In this document: positions 8,522 to 17,053 of the stretch, in pieces
Numbering within the stretch: position 1 is the first letter of the stretch
How the letters are laid out: every line of letters starts with the position of its first letter
DNA from: Brachybacterium timonense
GTDB taxonomy: Bacteria; Actinomycetota; Actinomycetes; Actinomycetales; Dermabacteraceae
Reading direction: 5' to 3'
Assembly: GCF_900258505.1 (NCBI RefSeq)
Contig: NZ_LT984895.1
Span: forward strand, 1,373,707-1,406,874
Length of the DNA stretch: 33,168 nt
Translations under genes and position numbers: made by a program
Notes under the pieces: model-generated
The model's database searches: none
What the model saw: only the letters and a program-made list of their open reading frames with translations
Told to the model about the DNA's origin: nothing

Positions 8522-9471
8522 CCTTTCAGTGAACCGATCATCATGCCCTTGACGAAGTGCTTCTGCACGAACGGATAGGCGATGAGCGGGGGCACGGAGG
8601 CGATGATGATGAGTGCGTACTTGAGCTGGTCGGCCAGGCGTTGCATCGCGGCGATCCGCTCAGGGTCGATGCCAGCGATCTTCGAGGGGTCGAAGGTGTT
8701 CTCCAGCAGAATGTTCCGCATGACCAACTGCAGTGGGTACAGCGAGGAGTCCGTGAGGTAAATCAGGGCGTTGAAGTACGAGTTCCAGGCACCGACGCCA
8801 TACAGCAGCAGGTTCACGGCGATGATGGGCTTGGACAGGGGCAGGGCGATCTGCACGAAGAATCGGAAGTCTGAGGCGCCATCGATCCGAGACGTCTCCA
8901 GCAGCTCGTGGGGCACCGTTGTCTGGTAAAAGGTGCGTGTCACGATCAGCTGCCACACGCTCACAGCTGTTGGCACGATGATCGCCCACGGGGTGTTGAG
9001 AAGTCCCAGGTCGCGCACTACGAGGTAGCTGGGGATCATGCCGCCGGAGAACATCATCGTGAAGACGAAGATGAGAGTGAAGAAGTTTCTGCCCATCAGG
9101 TCGGAGCGGGAGAGCGCGTAGCCTCCGGTGGTGGTGATGAAGGTGCCCAGGAGCATGCTGCCGCCGGCGTACATGAGTGAGTTGAGGAAGCCGCGAGGAA
9201 TCTCCGGGTAGTCCAGTACCGCGCGGTACGCCTCAAGAGAGGGCTCGATTGGCCACAGCCACATCTCACCGCTGGAGACCGCCGTTGGGTTCGAAACGGA
9301 CGCGCTGATGATGTAGATGAACGGGTAAATGATCGTTGTTGTGAACAGCAGCAACGCGACGATCATCACGATGTTCAGGACCTTGTCCGACCGAGGATCC
9401 TTGATCCGCCGTCCGGCAGAGGTGCGCCGGGTGGCGCGGTCGGTTCTAGTGCCGACAGTTGCGGAAGACAT
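8518..9471 (-). CDS. Sugar ABC transporter permease, LplC/YtcP type
   Basis: This is the second permease (317 residues from the chosen start), of the CUT1 MalG-like class. It has a first helix around IVMIVALLLFTTTIIYPFIYII, the periplasmic-side SNPTAVSSGEMWLWP block, and an EAA-type loop (LLETSRIDGASDFRFFVQIALPLSKP). The C-terminus is FVQKHFVKGMMIGSLKG, a hallmark of this subgroup. It is the first gene of the transport operon. Two ATGs are in frame: the one at 9471 has GGAG six bases upstream, while the one at 9483 lies inside that ribosome site, so 9471 was chosen. The second option adds only four residues. The promoter region upstream carries two copies of the proposed operator. Confidence 0.92.
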   Translation of the reverse strand: MSSATVGTRTDRATRRTSAGRRIKDPRSDKVLNIVMIVALLLFTTTIIYPFIYIISASVSNPTAVSSGEMWLWPIEPSLEAYRAVLDYPEIPRGFLNSLMYAGGSMLLGTFITTTGGYALSRSDLMGRNFFTLIFVFTMMFSGGMIPSYLVVRDLGLLNTPWAIIVPTAVSVWQLIVTRTFYQTTVPHELLETSRIDGASDFRFFVQIALPLSKPIIAVNLLLYGVGAWNSYFNALIYLTDSSLYPLQLVMRNILLENTFDPSKIAGIDPERIAAMQRLADQLKYALIIIASVPPLIAYPFVQKHFVKGMMIGSLKG

Positions 9472-9527
9472 CCGTGTCTCCATCCTTTCCGATCCTCGGC
9501 GGTGAGGCTTGCCTCAGGGGACCATAG

Positions 9528-9538
9528 ACATCGGATGT
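9528..9538. promoter_or_regulatory. Candidate GntR operator A, transport operon promoter
   Basis: ACATCGGATGT is the same palindrome as at the regulator's own promoter, read from the other strand. On the minus strand it is preceded by TTGACT and followed one base later by TATGGT, a plausible -10 hexamer, so a bound protein would block RNA polymerase. It lies 57 bp upstream of the chosen start of the first permease gene. The operator function is inferred. Confidence 0.6.
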
Positions 9539-9560
9539 TAGTCAAGTGTGTGAGGCGCGA

Positions 9561-9571
9561 AGATCCGATGT
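9561..9571. promoter_or_regulatory. Candidate GntR operator B, transport operon promoter
   Basis: AGATCCGATGT differs at one base from ACATCCGATGT and extends into the same TCT flank found at other copies. Its centre is 33 bp from that of operator A, about three helical turns, so two dimers could bind the same DNA face. It lies between the mutarotase stop and the transport promoter. Confidence 0.5.
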
Positions 9572-9605
9572 CTTGGTGGCAAAGGCGGCAGTGACGATGG
9601 GGAGG

Positions 9606-9932
9606 TCAGTCACTCGACCGTTGACCGAGTGTCCATACGCGGCGAAGGCCTGAGTCGTCGCCGCTGTAGTCGTCGACGGCTTCGAGGAGCTGGTTGATGT
9701 GTTCCTGCCAGCGGATGTTCACCGGATCCTGAGCCAGCCGCTTCCGCATGGCGCGATAGTCGTCAACGGTCACCAGATGGAAGAGGTCCAGGCCATCGCG
9801 CCAGATCGTCCAGTTGTGAACGCCGGCGCGACGCATGGCTGATTCGAGCTGCTCATCGAGCGCAGCATGTTCGCGCTCGTAGTCGGCCTCTCGGCCAGGT
9901 GCGATGCGGGTGTGTAGGGCGATGGTCTCCAT
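9606..9932 (-). CDS. L-rhamnose mutarotase family protein, probable L-fucose mutarotase
   Basis: This 108-residue protein belongs to the RhaM/DUF718 family (COG3254), which interconverts the alpha and beta anomers of 6-deoxy sugars. Visible family features are an N-terminal ALHTRIAPGREADYEREHAAL block with the basic and Tyr/His residues of the active site, HNWTIWRDGLDLFHLVTVDD in the middle, and VWTL at the end. The ATG at 9932 was chosen because GGAGG lies five bases upstream; the longer frame to 9989 adds 19 residues with no ribosome site. Family members are usually called rhamnose mutarotases, but in a fuconate-dehydratase locus this one most probably supplies the anomer used by the L-fucose dehydrogenase. 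It is divergent from the dehydratase gene. Confidence 0.85.
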   Translation of the reverse strand: METIALHTRIAPGREADYEREHAALDEQLESAMRRAGVHNWTIWRDGLDLFHLVTVDDYRAMRKRLAQDPVNIRWQEHINQLLEAVDDYSGDDSGLRRVWTLGQRSSD

Positions 9933-10102
9933 GGATGCCTCCGGGGAGTGGTCCGAGTTCTTGACGGTGTTCGAGTCATATGCTCTCATAGAGTCACACT
10001 AAAGGTCCGATGATTCGTCGGCGCATGGTCGTTGGTGACCATGAAGGATCAGATCTCTTGCCCGGCACAGCTGAGGGCGGCCGCGCACTTCGAAGGATGG
10101 CC
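9933..10102. promoter_or_regulatory. Divergent promoter region with a weak operator-like core
   Basis: This 170-bp gap separates the mutarotase from the fuconate dehydratase. TTGACG (9961-9966) is a possible -35 for the plus strand, with TCTCAT 17 bp later. AGGTCCGATGA (10004-10014) keeps the CCGATG core of the proposed operator but matches only 8 of 11 positions. Nothing coding is seen here. Confidence 0.35.
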
Positions 10103-11407
10103 ATGAGCACCGTCATTGCTCTTGACGTCAAGGACGTCCGCTTCCCCACCAGTCGCATGCTGGATGGTTCCGATGCGATGAATCCCGACCCTGATTACTC
10201 GGCCGCCTACGTGGTGGTCCGCACGAGTGGAGAGGAGGAAGGACATGGTCTCGTGTTCACGATTGGCCGTGGTAACGACGTGCAGTGCGCCGCTATCCGC
10301 GCGCTGGAGCCAAAGCTGCTGGGGCGTGACGTCGATGTCCTGCTCGCTTCACTGGGAGAGGTCTCTCGAGAACTGATTGAAGATTCTCAGTTGCGCTGGC
10401 TGGGTCCGGAAAAGGGCGTGATGCACATGGCGATCGGCGCCGTGCTCAACGCACTGTGGGATATGCGGGCTCGTCGCGAGAAGAAACCGTTGTGGCTGCT
10501 GCTCGCCGAGCTCGACGTCGAGGAGATCCTCGACCTGGTTGACTTCCGGTACCTGAGTGATGCCCTCACCCGCGATGAGGCAGCACAGATCTTGCACCGT
10601 GCCCAGCCTGGACGTGAGGCAGCGATTGCACGACTGCGAGAGCACGGGTATCCGGCGTACACGACGTCGGCCGGCTGGCTCGGCTACAGCGACGACAAGG
10701 TGACCTCGCGGTTGAAGGAAGCCGTGGAGCAAGGCTTCTCTATGGTCAAGCTCAAGGTCGGGCGGGACATCGCCGACGACCGTCGACGCTTCGCCGTTGC
10801 GCGAGAACAACTCGGGCCTGATTTCCCGATCGCCGTCGACGCTAACCAGACCTGGGACGTAGCCGAAGCGGTGGCATGGATCGAGGCCCTTGCCGAGTTC
10901 AATCCCTACTGGGTAGAGGAGCCCACGAGCCCGGATGACGTGCTTGGCCACGCAGCGATTCGAACGGCCGTCTCGCCGGTGCGCATCGCCACCGGTGAGC
11001 AGGTGCAGAACCGAATCATCTTCAAGCAGATGCTTCAGGCAGGTTCGCTGGACGTCCTTCAGCTCGATGCCACTCGCGTGGGAGGCGTCGGCGAGAACAT
11101 CGCCATTCTGCTGTTGGCTGCCAAGTTCGGCGTGCCCGTCTGCCCTCATGCCGGAGGAGTGGGGCTGTGCGAGCTCGTGCAACACCTGATCATGTTCGAT
11201 TCCATCGCTGTCAGCGGTGAGATCGGATCGCGTCGCCTCGAGTACGTGGATCATTTGCATGAGCATTTCGAGACCCCAGTGGTGATCAGCCGGGGTGCCT
11301 ACCAGGCACCTGAAGCGCCTGGAAGCGGAGCACGGATCCTGGAAGAGTCGCTTGCCGCGCATACTTTTCCCGAGGGTGAGGTGTGGCGTGCAGAGGTCTC
11401 CGTCTGA
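10103..11407 (+). CDS. L-fuconate dehydratase (enolase superfamily)
   Basis: This 434-residue enzyme converts L-fuconate to 2-keto-3-deoxy-L-fuconate. It has the N-terminal [26 protein letters not shown] signature of this subgroup and then the barrel residues: the KxK motif (MVKLKVG, Lys216 and Lys218), metal ligands Asp246 (AVDANQTWD), Glu272 (WVEEP) and Glu299 (ATGEQ), and a catalytic His349 (CPHAGG). From memory, these sit two positions before the equivalents in the characterised Xanthomonas campestris enzyme of about 441 residues, so length and spacing agree closely. The start at 10103 follows AAGGA by five bases; an ATG at 10097 is too close to that site. It is the first gene of the catabolic operon, 56 bp before the reductase gene. 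The assignment is strong at subgroup level. Confidence 0.92.
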   Translation: MSTVIALDVKDVRFPTSRMLDGSDAMNPDPDYSAAYVVVRTSGEEEGHGLVFTIGRGNDVQCAAIRALEPKLLGRDVDVLLASLGEVSRELIEDSQLRWLGPEKGVMHMAIGAVLNALWDMRARREKKPLWLLLAELDVEEILDLVDFRYLSDALTRDEAAQILHRAQPGREAAIARLREHGYPAYTTSAGWLGYSDDKVTSRLKEAVEQGFSMVKLKVGRDIADDRRRFAVAREQLGPDFPIAVDANQTWDVAEAVAWIEALAEFNPYWVEEPTSPDDVLGHAAIRTAVSPVRIATGEQVQNRIIFKQMLQAGSLDVLQLDATRVGGVGENIAILLLAAKFGVPVCPHAGGVGLCELVQHLIMFDSIAVSGEIGSRRLEYVDHLHEHFETPVVISRGAYQAPEAPGSGARILEESLAAHTFPEGEVWRAEVSV

Positions 11408-11463
11408 TCTGGTGAAGCAGGAATCGTGAGGCAGCGACAGGCAGACGGCGAAGGAGAAGGGTC

Positions 11464-12402
11464 ATGAGTGCGGATCTGAAGTTGCCGGAGCTCGGCTTCG
11501 GTGCGGCGCAACTGGGCAATCTGTACCGACCCACCCCGCCGGAGACGGCACAGGCTGCTGTGGACGCTGCCTGGGAGGAGGGCGTGCGGTACTTCGATAC
11601 CGCTCCCCACTATGGGATCGGGCTGAGCGAAGAGCGGCTCGGCGCTGCGCTTGCTGCACGTCCACGGGACGAGTACTTGCTCTCGACCAAGGTGGGTCGT
11701 CTGCTGATGCCGGGCCCCGGCACCGGCGATGACATGGCGCATGGGTTCGCCGTGCCGGATTCTCGACGGCGGGTATGGGATATGAGCGCAGACGGCGTGC
11801 GGCGCTCCCTCGAGGAGTCCCTCGAAAGAATGGGCCTGGACCGCATTGATATCGCGTACCTGCACGACCCTGAGGAAGGTCCGACCCAGCAGGCGTTTGA
11901 CGACGCGTTACCAGCGCTTGAGCGGCTGCGCGAGGAGGGCGTGATCCGCGCCTTCGGCGTCGGCTCCAAAGATCCTGTGGCGCTTGACCGAGCGTTGCGT
12001 ACCGCAGACGTGGACGTGCTCATGATGTCTGGTCGGTACACGTTGCTGGACCGTCGTGCGCAGGATGATCTGCTGCCCGACTGCGTAGACCGCGGTGTGC
12101 AAGTAGTGGCGGTCAGCGTGTTCAACTCAGGGATCCTCGCGCGCCCCACTCCTGCGGACAACGCGCTGTTCGAGTATGAGCAAGCCTCCTCGGAACTGCT
12201 CGAGAGGGCCCGTGCGATGGCCGTGCTCGCAACCGAGAATGGGGTCGAACTGCCTGACCTTGCGGTGCGCTTCCCCTTGCGGCATCCGGCAATCGCTTGC
12301 GTAGTGCTGGGTATGCGCACCCCCGAACATGTCCGGCAAAACGCTGCCCGGATGCGGGTCAGCATTCCCGAGCGGATCTGGCAGGCGATCGATGAGCTCT
12401 GA
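11464..12402 (+). CDS. Aldo/keto reductase, probable L-fucose (D-threo-aldose) 1-dehydrogenase
   Basis: This 312-residue AKR-fold oxidoreductase shows the full catalytic tetrad: Asp45 (YFDTAPHYG), Tyr50, Lys76 (LSTKVGR) and His134 (AYLHDP). The N-terminus (LGFGAAQLGNLYRP) and the FDTAPHYGIGLSEERLG block are typical of D-threo-aldose 1-dehydrogenases, which oxidise L-fucose at C1 to L-fucono-lactone with NAD(P). A GGAG/AAGG-rich ribosome site lies just before the ATG. Its stop overlaps the start of the lactonase gene by 11 bp, consistent with the reductase making the lactone that the next enzyme opens. L-galactose or D-arabinose could be alternative substrates. Confidence 0.88.
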   Translation: MSADLKLPELGFGAAQLGNLYRPTPPETAQAAVDAAWEEGVRYFDTAPHYGIGLSEERLGAALAARPRDEYLLSTKVGRLLMPGPGTGDDMAHGFAVPDSRRRVWDMSADGVRRSLEESLERMGLDRIDIAYLHDPEEGPTQQAFDDALPALERLREEGVIRAFGVGSKDPVALDRALRTADVDVLMMSGRYTLLDRRAQDDLLPDCVDRGVQVVAVSVFNSGILARPTPADNALFEYEQASSELLERARAMAVLATENGVELPDLAVRFPLRHPAIACVVLGMRTPEHVRQNAARMRVSIPERIWQAIDEL

Positions 12403-13327
12403 CCCGGCAAAGAGCGCCGCGGTCCGAACCCGCCTCACGGATGCGCACCTTCACGTCTGGCAGCTCGACGCCAGTGAGTACGCCTGGTTGCGTGCTGCGC
12501 CGGAGCACCTGCGCGCGCATGTGGATGAGGCGGAGGCGCTCGTCGCGATCGAGCAGCTCGGCGCCGATCGGGTCGTGCTTGTACAGGCAGACGACACCCA
12601 ATCCGATACTCGACGCTTGCTCGATTTGGCGTCCCGCTGGGAAGGGTGCCGTAGCGGCGCGCTCCGGGCCGACGTCGTGGGGTGGATGGACCTCACCGAG
12701 CCCGCACTCGTGCACGAGTCCCTGACAGATCCCGCGCGGGAGTCACGTCTGGTCGGTGTGCGCCAGCTTATCCACGACGATCCGGATCCGGGCATTCTGG
12801 ATCGGCCCGCTGTGGCCGACAGCCTTGACCTGATTGCAGCGGCGGGGCTCGCATTCGATGTGCCAGACGCTTTTCCCCGCCATATGGTGCAAGTAGGTCG
12901 TGTTGCGCAGGAGCATCCGTCGCTTCGTGTGGTGCTAGACCATCTGGGTAAACCTCCGCTCGGTGAAGCTGACGGAATGCGCCGGTGGGCCCGCGAGATC
13001 GAGGCGCTCGCCGAGATCGGATCCGTGTTCTTCAAGATCTCCGGCCTGGCAACCTCAGGTGACGGATACTTCACAGCAGATCCCGTCGTCGGAGACGTCG
13101 TCGGCTTCCTGCTGGATCTGGCAGGTCCGCAGCGTTGTCTGTTCGGCAGCGACTGGCCGATTGCGCCCCGGTCCCGACTGATGAGAGACGGGGCGATCCC
13201 GCTGCGCGATCACATCGTGCGCACCTTTCCGGAGTGCGCCGATCAGATTCTGCATGGCACCGCGGAGCGTGTGTATCGGCGCAGAGAGGGACCAGAAGTG
13301 GTCAGCGCGGCGTGCCCGGTCGCGTGA
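12392..13327 (+). CDS. Amidohydrolase-family L-fuconolactonase
   Basis: This 311-residue COG3618-type amidohydrolase is predicted to open L-fucono-1,5-lactone to L-fuconate. It shows the metal-binding HxH motif in TDAHLHVWQLD (His19, His21), a LIHDDPDPG segment, LDHLGKPPLGE, and FGSDWPIAPRS with the conserved Asp near the barrel end. The ATG at 12392 is inside the last codons of the reductase gene; the longer frame to 12329 has no separate ribosome site and would overlap more. It provides the middle step between the dehydrogenase and the dehydratase, all in one operon. It converges with the regulator gene 38 bp downstream, and no clear terminator is visible between them. Confidence 0.88.
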   Translation: MSSDPAKSAAVRTRLTDAHLHVWQLDASEYAWLRAAPEHLRAHVDEAEALVAIEQLGADRVVLVQADDTQSDTRRLLDLASRWEGCRSGALRADVVGWMDLTEPALVHESLTDPARESRLVGVRQLIHDDPDPGILDRPAVADSLDLIAAAGLAFDVPDAFPRHMVQVGRVAQEHPSLRVVLDHLGKPPLGEADGMRRWAREIEALAEIGSVFFKISGLATSGDGYFTADPVVGDVVGFLLDLAGPQRCLFGSDWPIAPRSRLMRDGAIPLRDHIVRTFPECADQILHGTAERVYRRREGPEVVSAACPVA

Positions 13328-13365
13328 TTCCTTACAGCGCGGGATCCGTTTCGCCGCCTGAACGC

Positions 13366-14151
13366 CTAGCCCGCCGCGTCATCGTCGTGTGCCTGAGCTG
13401 CTTCGGCGGGCTGCCCAGCCGGGTCGGCTGCGTCGAGCTCCGGGTCGAAGGCCGGTACCGGATCATGGCGCAGCCACGTCTCCACCCCTGCCACATGTGC
13501 AGCGGCGTAGGTCGCGGCCAGATCGGCGTGACCTGATTCAAGAGCTTCGAGGATGCGGTGATGCTCATCGAGGGTGCGGCGGATTGCCTCGTTCTCGTGC
13601 AGGCCCCGCCACAGCCGTCCGCGCGCTGTCGACGTTGCGAATGCGTCGAGCAGTGACGTGAGGTACGGGTTGCCGCAGCGGCGGTTGATCAGGTGGTGGA
13701 AGGTGATGTCCGCCTGGACCAGGGTGTTGATCTCGGTGTCCTCGCTGAGCGGCGCCATGAGGTCGCGAAGGCTCTGCAGATCCTCGTGCGTGAGGTGGGG
13801 CGTTGCCATGCCGACTGCTGCGGGTTCGAGCAGGCGGCGCACCGCCATGATGTCCACGACCGCGGTGTCGGGGTGCACGTCGAGGGTGAAACCGATGGCA
13901 TAGGTCAGGAGCTCGGGCTCGAGTGAGGTGACGTAGGTGCCGTCGCCCTGTCGTACATCGAGGATCTTCAGCACAGACAGTGCTCGCACTGCCTCGCGCA
14001 GGGAGTTGCGGCTGACACCGATCTTCTCGCTGAGCTGTTTCTCCGGAGGGAGCCGGTCTCCGGGACGCAGCTGCCCGGAGGCGATCATCGCTTTGATCTG
14101 CTGGATGGCGCGGTCTGTGACCGCCACCTGTCCGGTATTCGCACTGGTCAT
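13366..14151 (-). CDS. FadR/GntR-family (FCD domain) transcriptional regulator of the fucose locus
   Basis: The 261-residue protein has an N-terminal winged helix-turn-helix at about residues 10-78 (AIQQIKAMIASGQLRPGDRL, then PPEKQLSEKIGVSRNSLREA) and a C-terminal all-helical FCD ligand domain, with DITFHHLINRRCGNPYL and DEHHRILEALESGHADLA carrying likely metal or ligand-binding Asp/His residues. Such regulators usually respond to sugar acids, so L-fuconate or its keto-deoxy product is a reasonable effector. The start at 14151 has GGAGG 11 nt upstream. A longer frame reaches 14361, but its part beyond 14235 would cover the regulator's own promoter and operator. The position at the end of the locus and the repeated palindrome support local and auto-regulation. 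Confidence 0.85.
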   Translation of the reverse strand: MTSANTGQVAVTDRAIQQIKAMIASGQLRPGDRLPPEKQLSEKIGVSRNSLREAVRALSVLKILDVRQGDGTYVTSLEPELLTYAIGFTLDVHPDTAVVDIMAVRRLLEPAAVGMATPHLTHEDLQSLRDLMAPLSEDTEINTLVQADITFHHLINRRCGNPYLTSLLDAFATSTARGRLWRGLHENEAIRRTLDEHHRILEALESGHADLAATYAAAHVAGVETWLRHDPVPAFDPELDAADPAGQPAEAAQAHDDDAAG

Positions 14152-14218
14152 GAGCGATGCATCCTCCCTGATCGCAGTGGCCACCGATGGTTCGTTCGCG
14201 GCGCAGCTTCGGCGCTCC

Positions 14219-14247
14219 AGCCTAGCAACAGACATCCGATGTTCAGT
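14219..14247 (-). promoter_or_regulatory. Regulator promoter with operator in the spacer
   Basis: The perfect palindrome ACATCCGATGT (14232-14242) lies between a -10 hexamer TAGGCT (complement of 14219-14224) and the weak -35 region ACTGAA (complement of 14242-14247), with a 17-bp spacer. A repressor placed here would occlude sigma-70 contacts, so negative autoregulation is the simplest reading. Transcription would begin about 60 nt before the chosen start codon. Confidence 0.6.
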
Positions 14248-14366
14248 GCTGAGTGCTGCGCGATCGCGTAGTGGGCGCACAGCCGGCGACGCGATGGTCA
14301 GCGCGTAGCGGGGGAGGGGAGGTGACCCAGCCCGCGCAGTCATCGGCCCCGTGTGGATCATTCGCG

Positions 14367-14417
14367 ATCACGCCAGCGGCGAACAGGAGTTCCTTCGTCC
14401 CAGGAACCGCGTACTCT
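14367..14417 (+). promoter_or_regulatory. Candidate ClgR site and promoter of clpC
   Basis: ATCACGCCAGCGGCGAAC (14367-14384) fits, with one mismatch, the actinobacterial ClgR activator consensus as I recall it (CGC, five bases, GCG with AT-rich flanks). It ends just before a weak -35 (GTTCCT, 14389-14394), followed 17 bp later by TACTCT (14412-14417) as -10. An activator site directly upstream of a poor -35 is the expected arrangement for ClgR-controlled clp genes. The rest of 14152-14449 holds the regulator leader and nothing else recognised. Confidence 0.55.
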
Positions 14418-14449
14418 CGATCCATCACCACCACTGGACGGGGAGGACC

Positions 14450-17053
14450 ATGTTCGAGCGCTTCACCGATCGCGCGCGGCGCGTCATCGTTCTGGCACAG
14501 GACGAGGCTCGCCTTCTGAACCACAACTACATCGGGACCGAGCACATCCTGCTGGGCCTGATCCACGAGGCCGAAGGCGTCGGGGCGAAGGCGCTGGAGT
14601 CCCTGGGCGTCACTCTCGAGGGCGTGCGCGACCAGGTACGGGAGATCATCGGCGAGGGCAATCAGGCTCCGTCCGGCCATATCCCGTTCACCCCGCGCGC
14701 CAAGAAGGTTCTTGAGCTGAGCCTGCGCGAGGCGCTGCAGCTGGGGCACAACTACATCGGGACCGAGCACATCCTGCTGGGTCTGCTGCGTGAGGGTGAG
14801 GGCACCGCGGTCAAGGTGCTCTCTCGCCTCAAGGTCGAGCCGTCGGATGTTCGCCAGGAAGTCATCGAGCGACTGTCCGGATACCAGGGCAAGGAGCCGG
14901 CGACTGCCGGAGGCCCTGCAGAGGGGCAGCCGTCCGGCTCACTCGTGCTCGACCAGTTCGGCCGCAATCTCACCCAGGCCGCCCGTGACGGCCGCCTGGA
15001 CCCGGTGATCGGACGTGAGGCCGAGGCCGAGCGTGTCATGCAGGTGCTCTCTCGCCGTACGAAGAACAACCCGGTTCTGATCGGCGAGCCCGGCGTGGGC
15101 AAGAGCGCCGTGGTCGAGGGGCTTGCGCAGTCGATCGTGGCCGGTGACGTGCCGGAGACGCTCAAGGACAAGCAGCTGTACACCCTGGACCTCGGATCTC
15201 TGGTGGCGGGCTCCCGTTACCGGGGTGACTTCGAGGAGCGTCTGAAGAAGGTGCTCAAGGAGATCCGCACCCGCGGCGACATCATCCTGTTCATCGATGA
15301 GATCCACACCCTCGTCGGCGCAGGCGCGGCGGAGGGCGCGATCGACGCTGCGTCGATCCTCAAGCCGATGCTGGCTCGCGGTGAGCTGCAGACGATCGGC
15401 GCCACCACGCTCGAGGAATACCGCAAGCACATTGAGAAGGACGCCGCGCTCGAGCGCCGCTTCCAGCCGATCCAGGTCAACGAGCCGTCGGTGGCGCTCA
15501 CCATCGAGATCCTCAAGGGCCTGCGGGACCGGTACGAGGCGCATCACAAGGTGACCATTACCGATGGTGCGCTCGTGGCCGCCGCGAACCTGTCGGATCG
15601 CTACGTGAACGACCGCTTCCTGCCGGACAAGGCGATCGACCTGATCGACGAGGCCGGTGCCCGTCTGCGGATCCGCCGTCTGACTGCTCCGCCGGAGCTC
15701 AAGGAGTTCGACGCCCGCATCGAGCAGACGCGCAAGGAGAAGGAGGAGGCGATCGACGGGCAGGACTTCGAGCTCGCCGCCTCTCTGCGTGACCAGGAGC
15801 AGACCCTGAAGACGGAGCGTGACGAGAAAGAGAAGGCCTGGCGTCACGGTGACTCTGATGCTGTCACCACCGTGTCGGAGGAGACGATCGCTGAGGTTCT
15901 CGCCGCCGCGACCGGCATCCCGATCGTGAAGCTCACGGAGGAGGAGTCCTCCCGTCTGCTGCACATGGAGGACGAGCTGCATAAGCGCGTGATCGGCCAG
16001 GACGAGGCGATCAAGGCTCTCTCCCAGGCGATTCGACGCACCCGCGCCGGCCTCAAGGACCCCAAGCGCCCCGGCGGATCGTTCATCTTCGCCGGCCCCA
16101 CCGGCGTGGGCAAGACGGAGCTCGCCAAGGCGCTCGCAGAATTCCTCTTCGGGGATGAAGACGCCCTCATCCAGATGGACATGTCCGAGTTCGGTGAGAA
16201 GCACACTGCCTCGCGGCTGTTCGGTTCCCCGCCCGGATACGTCGGCTACGACGAGGGCGGCCAGCTCACCGAAAAGGTGCGCCGCAAGCCGTTCTCCGTG
16301 GTGCTGTTCGATGAGGTCGAGAAGGCGCACGTCGACATCTTCAACTCGCTGCTGCAGATCCTCGAGGATGGCCGCCTCACCGATTCGCAGGGCCGCACGG
16401 TCGACTTCAAGAACACCGTCATCCTCATGACCACCAACCTGGGCACCCGCGATATCGCCAAGGGCGTGTCGATGGGCTTCCAGGCCGGCGGCGACCTGTC
16501 CACCGACTACGAGCGGATGAAGGCGAAGGTCCACGAAGAGCTCAAGCAGCACTTCCGGCCCGAGTTCCTCAACCGTGTGGACGACGTGGTGGTTTTCCCG
16601 CAGCTCAGCCAGGAGGAGATCGTTCAGATCGTCGACCTCATGGTCGCGAAGCTGTCCACCCGCCTCGCGGAGAAGGACATGACGCTCGAGCTGACCGAGG
16701 CCGCCAAGCAGGTGCTCGCGGAGAAGGGCTACGACCCGGTTCTCGGTGCGCGCCCGCTGCGCCGCACCATCCAGCGGGACATCGAGGATGCCCTATCCGA
16801 AAAGATCCTGTTCGGCCAGGTGCATCCGGGCGACGCCATCGTTGTGGACGCGGAGGGTGAAGGCATCCTGGGCGAGCTGCGCTTTAGTCGCCGCCCCGCG
16901 GGCTCGGAATCGGTTGAGCCGATCTCGGATGAGGTCGACATCTCCGCGATCACCCAGGCGCGTGCAGAGGAGGTCACGCACCCCGACGCCGAGGGCGGCA
17001 GTGACGACAGCGACACTGCCGCGCCAGACGCTCCAGTGCACGAGACCCCGTGA
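14450..17053 (+). CDS. clpC: ATP-dependent Clp protease ATP-binding subunit ClpC
   Basis: This 867-residue AAA+ unfoldase feeds substrates to the ClpP peptidase in the cytoplasm. Domains in order: a double Clp-N repeat (1-145; [17 protein letters not shown], then two [12 protein letters not shown] copies), AAA1 with Walker A GEPGVGKS and Walker [10 protein letters not shown], the coiled M/UVR domain (around 415-460, [20 protein letters not shown]), AAA2 with GPTGVGKTE and [11 protein letters not shown], and a D2-small domain ([15 protein letters not shown]). The C-terminal 50 residues are acidic and low-complexity, making it a little longer than typical members. The ATG at 14450 follows GGGAGG and starts exactly at the conserved [10 protein letters not shown]. 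Its TGA overlaps the dedA GTG. Upstream is a likely ClgR site. Confidence 0.97.
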   Translation: MFERFTDRARRVIVLAQDEARLLNHNYIGTEHILLGLIHEAEGVGAKALESLGVTLEGVRDQVREIIGEGNQAPSGHIPFTPRAKKVLELSLREALQLGHNYIGTEHILLGLLREGEGTAVKVLSRLKVEPSDVRQEVIERLSGYQGKEPATAGGPAEGQPSGSLVLDQFGRNLTQAARDGRLDPVIGREAEAERVMQVLSRRTKNNPVLIGEPGVGKSAVVEGLAQSIVAGDVPETLKDKQLYTLDLGSLVAGSRYRGDFEERLKKVLKEIRTRGDIILFIDEIHTLVGAGAAEGAIDAASILKPMLARGELQTIGATTLEEYRKHIEKDAALERRFQPIQVNEPSVALTIEILKGLRDRYEAHHKVTITDGALVAAANLSDRYVNDRFLPDKAIDLIDEAGARLRIRRLTAPPELKEFDARIEQTRKEKEEAIDGQDFELAASLRDQEQTLKTERDEKEKAWRHGDSDAVTTVSEETIAEVLAAATGIPIVKLTEEESSRLLHMEDELHKRVIGQDEAIKALSQAIRRTRAGLKDPKRPGGSFIFAGPTGVGKTELAKALAEFLFGDEDALIQMDMSEFGEKHTASRLFGSPPGYVGYDEGGQLTEKVRRKPFSVVLFDEVEKAHVDIFNSLLQILEDGRLTDSQGRTVDFKNTVILMTTNLGTRDIAKGVSMGFQAGGDLSTDYERMKAKVHEELKQHFRPEFLNRVDDVVVFPQLSQEEIVQIVDLMVAKLSTRLAEKDMTLELTEAAKQVLAEKGYDPVLGARPLRRTIQRDIEDALSEKILFGQVHPGDAIVVDAEGEGILGELRFSRRPAGSESVEPISDEVDISAITQARAEEVTHPDAEGGSDDSDTAAPDAPVHETP

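Noticed and set aside
9606..9932. A true L-rhamnose pathway
   Set aside because: The mutarotase family name suggests rhamnose, but no rhamnose isomerase, kinase or aldolase is present, and all neighbouring enzymes fit L-fucose.
10349..11362. A 337-codon antisense frame opposite the fuconate dehydratase, and a 460-codon one at 25239-26621
   Set aside because: Both are shadows of genes with clear catalytic motifs on the plus strand. Their translations look like mirror-coded Arg/His/Leu-rich peptides.
14939..16552. A 537-codon antisense open frame opposite clpC
   Set aside because: The codon bias of a GC-rich, strongly conserved gene leaves the opposite strand open. There is no start context or family motif.
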